The notes under the pieces were generated by a model that was given only the letters and a program-made list of their open reading frames with translations, searched no databases and was not told the DNA's origin. A stretch of 64,000 bases of DNA from an uncultured Desulfobacteraceae bacterium (lineage in GTDB: Bacteria; Desulfobacterota; Desulfobacteria; Desulfobacterales; UBA5852), in the NCBI GenBank assembly GCA_913060875.1, contig CAJXSL010000014.1, positions 62,001 to 126,000 of the forward strand, written 5' to 3'. Shown here in pieces: positions 1 through 7,634 of this stretch. Numbering within the stretch: position 1 is the first letter of the stretch; the number at the start of each line of letters is the position of its first letter. Position numbers and translations under genes: made by a program.

Positions 1-881
1 GCTCGGGCCCGCCGGGCTGCCAGCTGTTCATTGTCCTTCACAAAGGCCACAATGTGCAGGACAACCTCATCCTGCGTCTGCACAAGCCGGCCGATCTCCG
101 CCAGGGTTGCCGCCAGGGCAGGCGCCAATTCCGTACCCCCCGCCTTGAATCCCGGCGAAGGCCCCACGATGAAGCGTTTGCCCACCGGGAACGGGCGATA
201 GCTGAAGTCGCCGATTCCGTTCAGATTGCGGGCCGCCTCGGCGGCCATCCGGTCCGTGCGGTGATGCTGTAAATACCGACGCCAGACGGCGCGCGCCTCC
301 GCCTGCCGGTCCAAGGCATTGAGGGCCAGACCGGCATTGTAAAGCGCTTCTGCGTGCGCGGGCCTGGCCTGCAACACAGTGGTGTAATGCACCAGGGCTG
401 TTTCCCATTGACCGCGGTCCAGTTGGTTGTGCCCGGCGTAGACATGGGCCGGCAGATAATTCGGATCGAGGGCCAGGGCCTTGTCGTAGGCGGCCAACTC
501 ACGATCGAGGTCGAGGAGGGCCCAGTAATTGACCCCCAGCCAGAAGTAATAATCGGCGTTGCCCGGTTCCAGTTCCACTGCCCGGGTGAGATGGGACAAT
601 GCACGGTCGGGATCTTCAAGAGCCAGATAGGTTCGCCCCAGATAATAAGCCATTTGGGGATCGTCCGGCTTCTGGGTCACGGCATTGCTCAGCACCTGCC
701 GGGCTGCGCGAAAATCTCCCTTTTCAAAGAGCGCCACGCCGTCGGTCAGATCGGCTCCCATCAGCAGCAATCCGGCTGCCAAAATAACGATCAAGCCACC
801 GATCGGCTTTAATAACAAATCGTTAAGGGGATTTTTCCCCATCACTAACGATGCTTTGGCAAATAAATTGGCTCTAATCAT
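1..881 (-). CDS. TPR-repeat membrane-anchored protein, C-terminus cut by window edge
   Basis: The frame enters from the left edge, so the C-terminus is missing. After a short basic N-terminus there is one hydrophobic segment (about residues 27-43), then four to five tetratricopeptide repeats with typical YYLGRTYLAL and YFWLGVNYWAL helices. The last visible part resembles the OmpA-like C-terminal region of the lipoprotein gene at 3028-4032; the two proteins look like paralogs along their length. The longest start is an ATG at 881, directly after an in-frame stop; an ATG at 842 is also possible and neither has a clear ribosome site. TPR proteins are scaffolds for protein-protein contact, here probably at the inner membrane facing the periplasm. 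The specific partner is unknown. Confidence 0.75.
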   Translation of the reverse strand, partial: MIRANLFAKASLVMGKNPLNDLLLKPIGGLIVILAAGLLLMGADLTDGVALFEKGDFRAARQVLSNAVTQKPDDPQMAYYLGRTYLALEDPDRALSHLTRAVELEPGNADYYFWLGVNYWALLDLDRELAAYDKALALDPNYLPAHVYAGHNQLDRGQWETALVHYTTVLQARPAHAEALYNAGLALNALDRQAEARAVWRRYLQHHRTDRMAAEAARNLNGIGDFSYRPFPVGKRFIVGPSPGFKAGGTELAPALAATLAEIGRLVQTQDEVVLHIVAFVKDNEQLAARRAR

Positions 882-968
882 CTATACGCTCGAACCATAA
901 AGGTGGTCACATGTTTTTTTAGAGTCCACCGGCACACCGCATGACAGCGGCCGATGGGCCGACGAATC

Positions 969-1763
969 TTAATCCTTCCCCAGGGGGCCGGTTCGCAAAT
1001 TCCGACCGGTGAATCCCAGACGGGTGAGCAGATCGGCGGGTCCGCCGCCCGCCTGCAGGCGTTTCAGGGCCTCGCCACCGGTTTCCTCGTCGGGGACACC
1101 CTTCTGCCGGGCAATCACCACGATCTGGGGAAAATGCCGCCAGGCCGGATTGAGGGACTGCTGCGCAAGGCCTTCGGCAATGATTTGATCCGCCAGGTCC
1201 GGGGCGAACGCCAGTTGTTTCAACAGCGCCCGCATCTCTGCCGCCACAGCCGTCATGGCCAGCGGGGCATCATCGCTCTGCTGCAAGAGGGCGTCGAGTT
1301 CCGCCAGCGTCAGGCCCATTTCAAGGCCGTCGGCCAGGGACGCCACGGCAGTCTGATAGGTGGATGCGTCCATGTCGCGGCCATCCGGCAGGCGTTCGCT
1401 GACCTGGATCAGGCGCTCTAATCGCTCTTCCAGTGCCCGGGCGATGCGGGCCCCATCGATGCGCTTGGCAATGCCCTCATCGATGCGATCCCGGAAGGGC
1501 TGCAGTTCATATCCTTTTTGACGGGCCTCCGCCAGGACCGTAAGCGTGCGTGCCGCCGAAGCAGGATCAAAGCCGGCATCGTAGACCGTGGCCAAAACAT
1601 GGCTGATGAGCGGTTCCGACAGGCCGGCATCATGGGCGTGCGCCAGGGCGTCGGTCACCATGGGGCGGGGCTCGGCCCATACGGCAGGTCCGCAAAAAAG
1701 GACCGACCCTAACAGGCCGGTCACAATGCACCCGAATATGTGTTTAGATTTGGTTTTGGCCAT
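969..1763 (-). CDS. Secreted protein of unknown function
   Basis: A 264-residue protein starts with a clear Sec signal peptide: basic MAKTKSK, then a hydrophobic stretch, then a PAVWA cleavage-type end near residue 30. The mature part is mostly predicted helix, rich in Ala, Leu, Asp and Arg, with no cysteine motif or catalytic signature I recognise. The start overlaps the 3' end of the upstream E-set gene by 20 bp, so the two are probably co-translated. A longer upstream reading (to 1898) exists, but its translation looks non-coding because it overlaps the neighbour out of frame. It is the third gene of a likely operon with an ECF sigma factor and a candidate anti-sigma factor, so it may be an envelope component of that signalling unit. 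Confidence 0.65.
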   Translation of the reverse strand: MAKTKSKHIFGCIVTGLLGSVLFCGPAVWAEPRPMVTDALAHAHDAGLSEPLISHVLATVYDAGFDPASAARTLTVLAEARQKGYELQPFRDRIDEGIAKRIDGARIARALEERLERLIQVSERLPDGRDMDASTYQTAVASLADGLEMGLTLAELDALLQQSDDAPLAMTAVAAEMRALLKQLAFAPDLADQIIAEGLAQQSLNPAWRHFPQIVVIARQKGVPDEETGGEALKRLQAGGGPADLLTRLGFTGRNLRTGPLGKD

Positions 1764-2319
1764 TGGCGGTTGCGTAGACGATGGAATTTGGCGTACCGAA
1801 ACCGTTGTTGCGACGGAAGGCCGCCTGGGGATCGGGCACGATTTCCTGGCCATCCACCAGGAAGGCATATTCATAGCGGCCGGGGTCGACATCCACATGG
1901 AAAATCCACAGATTGCCCCGCTTTTCCGTTTTGACCTGCCCGTCGGGCATCCAACGGTTGAAGGTGCCGATCAGGGCCACTTGCCGGGCATGGGGATGCT
2001 CGAAGGTGAACGTCAGCGAGGCTTGCCGGGTGGTGACGGTTTCGGCCACCGGTTTCCGGGCGTTGTCCACGGATGTCAAACGGGGAATGACGGCCAGCAG
2101 CAGGAGGACCGCCAACGCCGGCGCCCACTTGATGGGAACAAATGTGACCGTATGCGGCTGGACCAGAAAGCGGCGCATCCGTGTTGCCCACCCAGGCTTT
2201 TTAGGGGTCAGGGACGCCATGATGCCGGGCCGCAGACTGGCCGGGGGCGACACTTCCGGCAAACCCCGCAGCCGTTCGGCCATACGATTGTGGTTTTCCT
2301 TTTCATTTCGATGGGTCAT
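1744..2319 (-). CDS. Membrane protein with C-terminal glycogen-binding (CBM48/AMPK1-type) E-set domain, possible anti-sigma factor
   Basis: The 191-residue protein has a charged cytoplasmic N-terminus (1-66), one transmembrane helix (about 67-84) and a periplasmic domain (about 95-185). That last domain matches the isoamylase N-terminal/AMPK glycogen-binding fold: LIGTFNRWMPDG followed by WIFHVDVDPGRYEYAFLVDG. The start overlaps the end of the ECF sigma gene by 4 bp (ATGA), showing translational coupling. The topology (cytoplasmic tail, single helix, periplasmic sensor) and the position directly behind the sigma factor fit a membrane anti-sigma factor. No zinc-binding HxxxCxxC motif of the classic ZAS type is present, so this role is inferred from context only. 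The ligand of the E-set domain could be a glycan or a protein. Confidence 0.75.
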   Translation of the reverse strand: MTHRNEKENHNRMAERLRGLPEVSPPASLRPGIMASLTPKKPGWATRMRRFLVQPHTVTFVPIKWAPALAVLLLLAVIPRLTSVDNARKPVAETVTTRQASLTFTFEHPHARQVALIGTFNRWMPDGQVKTEKRGNLWIFHVDVDPGRYEYAFLVDGQEIVPDPQAAFRRNNGFGTPNSIVYATANGQNQI

Positions 2320-2867
2320 AGGTCGTCTCCCAATATGGCGCGCAGCTTTTCAAGCCCGCGATGAACCCGCATTTTGGCGCCGCTCACCGACAGGTTCAGC
2401 ATTTCGGCAATCTCCTGCATGGAGCGCTCCTCCCGGTAGCGCAATACCACCGCTTCCCGGTAGTCGATGGGCAACTTCTCCAGGGCCATGAACAGGCTCT
2501 GGACCTCCTCGGTCAGGCGCGGATCCTCCGGCGCCGTATCCTGAAAGGTCCGTTCGGCGACATGGCCCGGATTGTCGTGAATCGAGGGCGGATGGCGTTT
2601 TTTGTAGCGCAGGTAATCCCGCCCCACATTCACGGCCAGCGCATACAGCCAGGAAAAAAAACTGCGGCCCAACTGAAACTGCTCCAGCTTGTCATACGCC
2701 TTGAGAAAAGCCTCCTGGGTCAGCTCGACGGCCTCATCCAGCGACCCTGTCGTCCGGTACATCAGGTTGAAAATCGGCTTTTCATATTTGGCCACCAGCG
2801 GTTCGAAAGCGTTGACCTCCCCGTCCAAAACCGCCGCTATAATCCGGGTTTCGTCCGTCATCGGCAT
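2316..2867 (-). CDS. RNA polymerase ECF sigma factor (sigma-70 family)
   Basis: At 183 residues this has the standard two-domain ECF architecture. Region 2 spans about residues 12-80 (YEKPIFNLMYRTTG, then ELTQEAFLKAYDKL and FFSWLYALAVN, the -10 binding helix). Region 4 spans about residues 125-178, with LPIDYREAVVLRYREE and the helix-turn-helix SMQEIAEMLNLSVSGAKMR that reads the -35 element. It lacks regions 1 and 3. Two ATGs lie two codons apart and no strong ribosome site separates them. It is first in a tight run with the E-set membrane protein and the secreted protein, the arrangement expected of sigma/anti-sigma signalling. RpoE-like ECF factors commonly control envelope stress or surface structures; which regulon is not visible here. 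Confidence 0.92.
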   Translation of the reverse strand: MPMTDETRIIAAVLDGEVNAFEPLVAKYEKPIFNLMYRTTGSLDEAVELTQEAFLKAYDKLEQFQLGRSFFSWLYALAVNVGRDYLRYKKRHPPSIHDNPGHVAERTFQDTAPEDPRLTEEVQSLFMALEKLPIDYREAVVLRYREERSMQEIAEMLNLSVSGAKMRVHRGLEKLRAILGDDL

Positions 2868-3027
2868 TTGCCATCAGCATCGGGTGCATGACCGTCTGCC
2901 ACTTACACACCTTCCTTATAAAGATATACGCGCATGGACACCGGCAGGTCACATTAAGTTGAGCGATCTCCCGGCGCTTGGCGTTGCGTCGCGAAATGAC
3001 GACGGCAACCTGACAGTCCTGACCGTT

Positions 3028-4032
3028 TCAAACATTCCGTTTGAGGGTAAAAAAGTTGACGGCGGCATCCTCACGAAAACGTTTTTTCCCAACGACGACT
3101 TTTTCAGGCACATCGAACCAACTGATTTTTATACGGTTTGAGCTGATACGCCGGTTGCGTTCCATGATATAGCGCCGGATACTCCGGGCCCGGGCTTTGG
3201 CCAGGGCCTTGTTGTTTTTCTGGTAGGCCAGCACGTGCAACTCAAAACGCGTCTGCTTTTCAAAAACCCTGGCCAGAAAATCGAGCGTCTTACGGCTTTC
3301 CTTATCCAATTTGGCGGTCAGTGGTTCGAATCGGATTTTCCCAAGCGTGATCGAGCGGATCCCAATTAGATGATTGCGATAGTCGAACACCCCATACATG
3401 TTGAGATATTTGGCGGCCTGCCGGGCATGAGCGCCCTGGGGGTAGTTTTGCAGGTAAACGCGCCAGGACTGAATCTCTTCGGGCGTCCGTTTATAATGGC
3501 GGCAAATAAGGCCACGATTGAAAAGCGCCTGGGGTTCGTCAGGAACCTCGGCCAGCGCCTTGTTGTAATAGGTCAGCGCCCGCCTGTAATCTTTGGCCTC
3601 CAGGCGGTTGTGCCCCATGTATACCAGGGCCCCGACATGATCAGGATCCATCGCCAAAGCGGTTTGGTAGCTTTTGCGTTCGGCTTTGGGGTTGCCGTTG
3701 GCAGCATAGGCCACACCAAGCCAAAAGTGGGAATCCGCATGCCCGGGGTCCAGTTGAACCGCTTTCTTGAGGGCGATCAGTCCTTCACGGTTTTTGTCTT
3801 CCGCCAGGTAGCAACGGCCCAGGTAATAAAATGCTTTGGGATCGCTAGGATTCTCGAAGGTCTCTTGTTGAAAATGAACAATCCCATCCCGGTATTTCCG
3901 ATTGTCCAGATAAAATTCGCCCATCGTATAGTTCTTGATGGAAACGAATTGATCCTGGGCAATTTCCGTGACGGCGCAGCCACTCGTGAGCAGTGTTATC
4001 AGAACAAGGATAAAAAGCAGCCTTCTTGACAT
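3028..4032 (-). CDS. TPR lipoprotein with OmpA-like C-terminal domain
   Basis: The 334-residue product starts with a lipoprotein signal peptide ending in the lipobox LTSGC (Cys near residue 19), so it should be lipid-anchored in the envelope. Residues about 40-205 hold five TPR units (FYYLGRCYLAEDKN, FWLGVAYAANGNP, and so on). Residues about 235-330 resemble the OmpA C-terminal peptidoglycan-binding fold: a KIRFEPLTAKLDKES strand-helix, LHVLAYQKNNKALAKARARSI matching the helix after the conserved turn, and a terminal strand. The combination suggests an adaptor linking an envelope complex to the cell wall. It is related to the truncated protein at 1-881. It sits just upstream of the ECF sigma gene in the same direction with a 160-bp gap, so co-transcription is uncertain. 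Confidence 0.8.
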   Translation of the reverse strand: MSRRLLFILVLITLLTSGCAVTEIAQDQFVSIKNYTMGEFYLDNRKYRDGIVHFQQETFENPSDPKAFYYLGRCYLAEDKNREGLIALKKAVQLDPGHADSHFWLGVAYAANGNPKAERKSYQTALAMDPDHVGALVYMGHNRLEAKDYRRALTYYNKALAEVPDEPQALFNRGLICRHYKRTPEEIQSWRVYLQNYPQGAHARQAAKYLNMYGVFDYRNHLIGIRSITLGKIRFEPLTAKLDKESRKTLDFLARVFEKQTRFELHVLAYQKNNKALAKARARSIRRYIMERNRRISSNRIKISWFDVPEKVVVGKKRFREDAAVNFFTLKRNV

Positions 4033-4202
4033 GACAGCGTATTTCCATGAGGCGCTTCTATAAACGAACGGCAGAAGCGCTTCGGATAAGTTTAAATTTG
4101 GTAAAAGCTTTAACGATTATAATACCATACAAAGACTTGAGCGGCAAACAGGCAGCTCCTTCAGATCGGATTCCGATGGCGGGATCGCCAAAAGATAGTC
4201 CG

Positions 4203-4235
4203 AATATTTCACGCGATCGCAGGGTGAAATTTTTT
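4203..4235. repeat. Collapsed copy (A) of the 125-bp hairpin repeat
   Basis: Only the two outer ends of the repeat are present here, joined directly: ATATTTCACGCG meets TCGCAGGGTGAAATTTTTT, leaving a near-perfect palindrome centred on GCGATCGC. The full copies are at 23841-23961, 25882-26008 and 53262-53383. About 50 bp further on (near 4280) is a second block, AAATCACACCCCAAACAGC, that also follows the copy at 23841 at the same distance. The rest of the 339-bp gap 4033-4371 is AT-rich and I see no gene in it. Confidence 0.7.
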
Positions 4236-4371
4236 CTGCCTGTTTGAAAATCGGTGGAGGTTGCCAACTGCCACCGGGAAATCACACCCCAAACAGCGTG
4301 TATACCATTGATATTTTGCAGTTATTCTATTGTGCAGAAAAATTAGGGAAATCGAAGGCAAACTGCAGCAG

Positions 4372-5229
4372 TTAGTATATACCGGCTTTTTGGAGCAGAG
4401 CGGCATTCTTCATTCCGTCCACACGGAACTTGAGGGATAATACTTTCTCAAAATCCTCAGCGGAGAAAGTTGGCTTTAATTGAAGGATTTTACGGGCCGC
4501 GGCCAGGGCCGCCTCCTCGCGTCCAAGTTTGTTGTTGTAATAGGTGATGCCCACCCAGGCCGCGATGTTGTCAGGATTCAGGGCAACTTTGGCCTTGAGA
4601 CTGGCGATGGCGTTTTCATAATCCGATACCCTGCCGGGCGTCTCTTCCTCGATCATCGAGCGAGGGTCTGTCACCGACGCATCATCCAGCAAAAGATCCT
4701 TGCCCAATACGATGCCATCTTCTTCGATCTCGTCTACACCGGCGGCGGTTATGGCGTAGCCCCCCGTATCGATCATCGAAATCCACTTTTTTTCTTTCAA
4801 ATACCAGATATGAAACGCAATGATTTTTTCCGGGAGGCCCACCACTTTTTCCATTTCCCAATTGCCCACCCCCGGGGTTTCCGGTGTATCCCGGCGGCGA
4901 ATGTAAAGCAGGGACAAAATGGCTTTGCGAATTTGGCCATCGGTTCCCGCACCTTCGAAAGCAGCCATCTCGGAAAAGGCTTTGAATTCACGGTTGCGCG
5001 CCTTTTCATATTGGACATCGTAGGCGGCGCGCTTTTCGGAGTCGGCAAGGGTTTGGTAGGCCTTGGTCAGGATATTGAACTTATCGATATTGCCGGTGTC
5101 AGAATTGTCCGGATGGAACTTCTTGGCCAGCAGGCGATAAATTCGCTCGATCGTTTCCTGATCCGCATTCGGACTGACCTGGAGATACTCGTAATAGTCT
5201 TCGGGCAACGGTGTGTTCATGGGTTTCAT
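4372..5229 (-). CDS. J-domain (DnaJ-like) protein with C-terminal TPR-like region
   Basis: Residues about 10-75 form a J domain: DYYEYLQVSPNADQETIERI, the diagnostic HPD tripeptide at residues 39-41, then FNILTKAYQTLADSEKRAAYD. J domains stimulate the ATPase of a DnaK/Hsp70 partner. The protein lacks the Gly/Phe linker and the zinc-finger region of true DnaJ, so it is a specialised co-chaperone. Residues about 90-190 contain a winged-helix-like stretch (WYLKEKKWISM, GYAITAAGVDEIEE), and residues 205-260 hold a TPR-like pair (IAAWVGITYYNNKLGREEAAL). Total length 285. An internal ATG at 5220 has better ribosome-site spacing and may be the true start. Client and pathway are unknown. Confidence 0.85.
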   Translation of the reverse strand: MKPMNTPLPEDYYEYLQVSPNADQETIERIYRLLAKKFHPDNSDTGNIDKFNILTKAYQTLADSEKRAAYDVQYEKARNREFKAFSEMAAFEGAGTDGQIRKAILSLLYIRRRDTPETPGVGNWEMEKVVGLPEKIIAFHIWYLKEKKWISMIDTGGYAITAAGVDEIEEDGIVLGKDLLLDDASVTDPRSMIEEETPGRVSDYENAIASLKAKVALNPDNIAAWVGITYYNNKLGREEAALAAARKILQLKPTFSAEDFEKVLSLKFRVDGMKNAALLQKAGIY

Positions 5230-5295
5230 CTTTCGGATGCGACAAATCCCTTCAATTTAAAATTCGAAGCGCGTCATTTAGATCATTTTGAGAGA

Positions 5296-5979
5296 TCAAA
5301 ATATACCAGGAATGACTCGATAGGGAACACGATTTGTATACGCCTGATATTCAGGCGACCTCAGCAAAAGGTTTTCTTCCGCAAAAATTCGCGCTAACAA
5401 AAACCCCCAGCAACAAATGTAGACAGCAAAATTCCACCATGAAGGCGCCGCTATAATAAAACCAAAGTGGGAAAGAAAATAGCCCGCATACATTGGGTGA
5501 CGGACGAAAGCATATAGTCCTTTGATCTTTATACCGCGATTTGCCGGAACGATTCCAAAACTTCTAAACAGGCTTAGTTTGGCCCCAAGGTGTATCACCA
5601 AGCCCAAAAGCAATAATACTACGCCAAATTTCGGCATCCAAAGTTCTCCGGAATTTGTTACCAACAAGGGGGAGAGGGTACCCGCAAATGCAATGGACCA
5701 TTCTGAGAAACGATTTGAAATGTGGGCAGCCGATTTCCTGATCAATGTCATAAAAACGACAATGCTCTCCGACACGATCAATAGTGCAAGATAAAAATTC
5801 AATTGCGAAAAACTATCCGGCCGCAGACGATTTATGAACCAGATGTAAAGCGATAATACAACGGCCTGCTCAATGAGGTCCAAATGGTTCCTTGATTTTT
5901 TGAATAGCCTGAGTGAATCCATAATCAAATCCCTCAAATTTTGGGAATTATCGAACGCTAAAATCTTATACACCATCAT
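5296..5979 (-). CDS. Isoprenylcysteine carboxyl methyltransferase-like membrane protein
   Basis: This 227-residue integral membrane protein has about five hydrophobic segments. Its C-terminal half has the signature of the ICMT/phospholipid methyltransferase superfamily: GLYAFVRHPMYAGYFLSHFG (RHPMY binds S-adenosylmethionine), followed by the acidic pair in RIFAEENLLLRSPEYQAY. Bacterial members usually methylate lipids or small molecules rather than prenylated proteins. The ATG at 5979 overlaps the stop of the upstream retropepsin gene as ATGA, which fixes the start better than a TTG at 6000. The substrate is unknown. The coupling to a protease-like gene is noted as a finding. Confidence 0.8.
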   Translation of the reverse strand: MMVYKILAFDNSQNLRDLIMDSLRLFKKSRNHLDLIEQAVVLSLYIWFINRLRPDSFSQLNFYLALLIVSESIVVFMTLIRKSAAHISNRFSEWSIAFAGTLSPLLVTNSGELWMPKFGVVLLLLGLVIHLGAKLSLFRSFGIVPANRGIKIKGLYAFVRHPMYAGYFLSHFGFIIAAPSWWNFAVYICCWGFLLARIFAEENLLLRSPEYQAYTNRVPYRVIPGIF

Positions 5980-6719
5980 GGCAACACGTCCGACTGCCAA
6001 CGAATGGTGCTTCTATCATAATCGATTCTATAGTCGATGCCTTTGAGAGCGTTCATGCCAAGAAGTCCGTCGAAGGCAGCGGCAGCGCTTTGCTTGTAAT
6101 CGATAACGCCGGCAAGCACATCTTTCTGTTGGTAGGGGCCAAATAGGACCTCCTCCAATTCCACCAGATCCGCAGCAATCACGTGGCCTCCTGCCGTCGT
6201 GAATTGGGCGGTCTTTCCTTTGGGCAGCCGCAAACGTTTGACCGCCGCCTTGTAAAGGGTGATGATGGAGGCACCGGTATCCAGCAAAAGGTTCAGGTTC
6301 CGCGAGCGCCCCTTGTATTTGATCTGCACCGGCACAATGACATGCGGCCCCACGATGATAACGTCTGTTTCTGTTGATGCATCGACGGGTTGTTGATGGG
6401 ATCGGTTAAAAGCGTCGATTTCTTTTTCCAATGCAGCGTTGTCGTGATAACCGAGGTAAAATTTCCCCTTTTCGGTTTCAAGATAGAGCCCGCTATCATC
6501 ACGCCCGATTCGATACCATCCGGACTGACCGGGTTTGAAATAGGCCCGGTCCTCCTCGGGGATGTACCAGGCACCTTCGTGGTCCGTCTCGAAATAGACG
6601 CCGTTTTCATCCTCGAAAATGCGGAACTTTCCGTCGGCAAGCAACATGACGGGATAAGCCCAAATGGCCGTCAAAATAAGGGCAAACGTTATAGGACGAA
6701 AAAATTTCAACGCCCGCAC
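5976..6719 (-). CDS. Secreted retropepsin-like aspartic protease (clan AA)
   Basis: An N-terminal signal sequence (about residues 8-28) is followed by a beta-rich region with repeated ENGVYFET / DSGLYLET / KGKFYLG turns (30-95). Then comes a single-domain aspartic protease fold (about 115-245). The catalytic motif LLLDTGASIITL has D147-T148-G149; a second clan-AA element is FDGLLGMNALKGIDYRID. Bacterial and retroviral enzymes of this type work as homodimers with one Asp from each subunit. The start is a GTG at 6719 that overlaps the upstream transposase-like gene by 13 bp; a TTG at 6710 with an AGGTG site six bases upstream is an alternative. It is translationally coupled to the membrane methyltransferase gene downstream. 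The substrate is unknown. Confidence 0.82.
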   Translation of the reverse strand: MRALKFFRPITFALILTAIWAYPVMLLADGKFRIFEDENGVYFETDHEGAWYIPEEDRAYFKPGQSGWYRIGRDDSGLYLETEKGKFYLGYHDNAALEKEIDAFNRSHQQPVDASTETDVIIVGPHVIVPVQIKYKGRSRNLNLLLDTGASIITLYKAAVKRLRLPKGKTAQFTTAGGHVIAADLVELEEVLFGPYQQKDVLAGVIDYKQSAAAAFDGLLGMNALKGIDYRIDYDRSTIRWQSDVLP

Positions 6720-7579
6720 CTAAGCCCGCTCTGATCTGTGGAATAAAAGCTTTGCGGCAGAAAAAAGAGCGAAAGCCGCTCCACATTGGTGGATAGAAAA
6801 TGATCCGCCTCCAACGCGACTTGTTTGTATTGGGGTTCAGCAATTAGAAATAGGTGCCGGTTAGCCTCCTGAATGAGCCCGTTTAAGAATTCCACAAAGG
6901 GATGATAGCTCAAAGGACCTAAGAACGTCATAAACTGCTGGGAGTTTCGCGGGCAGACCGCCGAAAGGACGCGAATTTCAGCCTTACTACAAGGTTGCTT
7001 GCAGCTATTCAGGTTTATTATAGGGCAAAGGTTTGGCGTCTGGGGACATGCCTTCGTAATCTTCTCATCATAAATAAATAAAATGCGCGCGGATTGTTCT
7101 CTGGCAAGTTTACGTATAAATGGGAATCGGTTTTTTACCCAGTCCGTGTGATCAGCGTTCGCATGGTTCTTATCCGCCCGGAAGACCTGACGGCGGACAA
7201 TACCCATTTTCTGGGTCATGGCATTGACCGTACCGAGGCTAAGCTCGGTAAGAAATAAATCTCGGATGGTGTCGCGAATAACCTTATTCGACCAAAGGAC
7301 TTTCGATTGGTTCATGTCCCCGGGGGTCTTGGTCAAGATTATTTCTTCAATAATGCTTTGCTGATTAAAGGTCAGTTTGGACGGCCGGCCCGGTTCTTTA
7401 GCAGAACCATGCCCTTCCGATTCATTCTTTTTATATTCCGTATGCCAACGGCGAACGCTATTTGGTTGGCAACCCAGAACCTCGGCAACGTCATCGACGT
7501 TTTGCCACTCCTCCATCAATTTGCCGGCAAGATTGCGAACCCGTTGTCGCGTCATCAGGTTGATACTCTTCGTGGCCAC
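6707..7579 (-). CDS. IS630-type transposase relative with degenerate DDE site
   Basis: The N-terminus has the tandem helix-turn-helix of IS630/Tc1-mariner transposases (WQNVDDVAEVLGCQPNSVRRW, then GRPSKLTFNQQSIIEEI). It continues with the family hallmark LSLGTVNAMTQKMGIVRRQ and a first catalytic-type acid in ILFIYDEK. Downstream, where active enzymes have a DNxxxH segment and a PELNPDE segment, this protein has LIAEPQYKQ and LPQSFYSTDQ, so the second Asp and the final Glu are missing. The frame is otherwise intact. I see no terminal inverted repeats or TA duplication, and the 3' end runs into the next gene. Start chosen: GTG at 7579 with AAGGGA upstream; a TTG at 7597 is possible. It is a dead or domesticated transposase. 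Confidence 0.75.
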   Translation of the reverse strand: MATKSINLMTRQRVRNLAGKLMEEWQNVDDVAEVLGCQPNSVRRWHTEYKKNESEGHGSAKEPGRPSKLTFNQQSIIEEIILTKTPGDMNQSKVLWSNKVIRDTIRDLFLTELSLGTVNAMTQKMGIVRRQVFRADKNHANADHTDWVKNRFPFIRKLAREQSARILFIYDEKITKACPQTPNLCPIINLNSCKQPCSKAEIRVLSAVCPRNSQQFMTFLGPLSYHPFVEFLNGLIQEANRHLFLIAEPQYKQVALEADHFLSTNVERLSLFFLPQSFYSTDQSGLRCGR

Positions 7580-7634
7580 AGCTTCCCTTTCAATCAAACG
7601 TCCGTATCAAAACATCTATGAATAAAGATCGTGG

